A stretch of 5,666 nt of DNA, from the NCBI GenBank assembly GCA_028692205.1, contig JAQUXV010000194.1, forward strand, positions 1 through 5,666, read 5' to 3'. Of this stretch, positions 5,663-5,666 are shown piece by piece. Origin of the DNA: Eubacteriales bacterium. Lineage in GTDB: Bacteria; Bacillota_A; Clostridia; Christensenellales; Aristaeellaceae. Below the pieces are notes generated by a model. It was not told the origin of the DNA and did no database searches. It saw nothing but the letters and a program-made list of their open reading frames with translations. Both the position numbers and the translations under genes were made by a program. The number at the start of each line of letters is the position of its first letter. Position 1 is the stretch's first letter.

Positions 5663-5666
5663 CGTT

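Noticed and set aside
5599..5666. T-box or other riboswitch, or a tRNA, in the right tail
   Set aside because: An AGTAGCGC string and nested stems drew attention, but the AGAGAG/GGTG stem I elements, the T-box sequence and an antiterminator are all missing, and there is no T-loop GTTCGA sequence or acceptor stem for a tRNA.
5599..5666. Start of a divergent plus-strand gene at the ATG at 5599, or the end of a minus-strand gene stopping at 5612
   Set aside because: Both frames are about 20 codons long within the window, lack a Shine-Dalgarno site or family signal, and cannot be judged without more sequence.

Overview
The window carries six complete protein-coding genes, all on the minus strand, so transcription runs from right to left. 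Gene content, strong AGGAGG-type ribosome binding sites, a GC-rich sequence (roughly 55-60 % by eye) and close similarity to remembered Bacillus subtilis proteins point to a GC-rich member of the Bacillota, most likely class Clostridia. That placement is inferred; no rRNA or other marker gene is present.

Layout in transcription order: (1) an AT-richer leader at 5530-5666 with a possible extended -10 promoter; (2) an Lrp/AsnC-family regulator (5038-5529) whose stop codon overlaps by one base the start of (3) a class I/II PLP-dependent aminotransferase (3860-5038). This pair corresponds to B. subtilis YugG-YugH, now called AlaR-AlaT. (4) A 193-bp GC-rich gap contains a perfect 17-bp-stem hairpin and other short inverted repeats. 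(5) A compact three-gene cluster follows: a secreted CapA-type metallophosphatase-fold protein (2473-3666), a zinc-ribbon/TM2 membrane protein (2036-2437) and a GNAT acetyltransferase of the RimJ/RimL type (1474-2025). (6) A 131-bp gap holds a good sigma-A-type promoter. (7) The last gene is a YclM-type (class III) aspartokinase with tandem ACT domains (26-1342), followed at the window edge by a hairpin that may be its terminator.

Functionally, the two ends concern amino acid metabolism: alanine/pyruvate transamination under a local Lrp-type regulator, and the first committed step of the aspartate family (lysine, threonine, methionine, diaminopimelate). The middle cluster has an envelope flavour (one exported protein, one membrane protein) plus an acetyltransferase of unknown substrate. 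Nothing ties the middle cluster to the flanking metabolic genes except shared orientation.

There is no mobile element, CRISPR array, tRNA or rRNA gene, and no convincing new biological system. The points most worth a second look are the palindromic DNA between the aminotransferase and capA-like genes, the nested inverted repeats at the right edge, and the conserved-looking but functionally unexplained capA-like/TM2/GNAT cluster.
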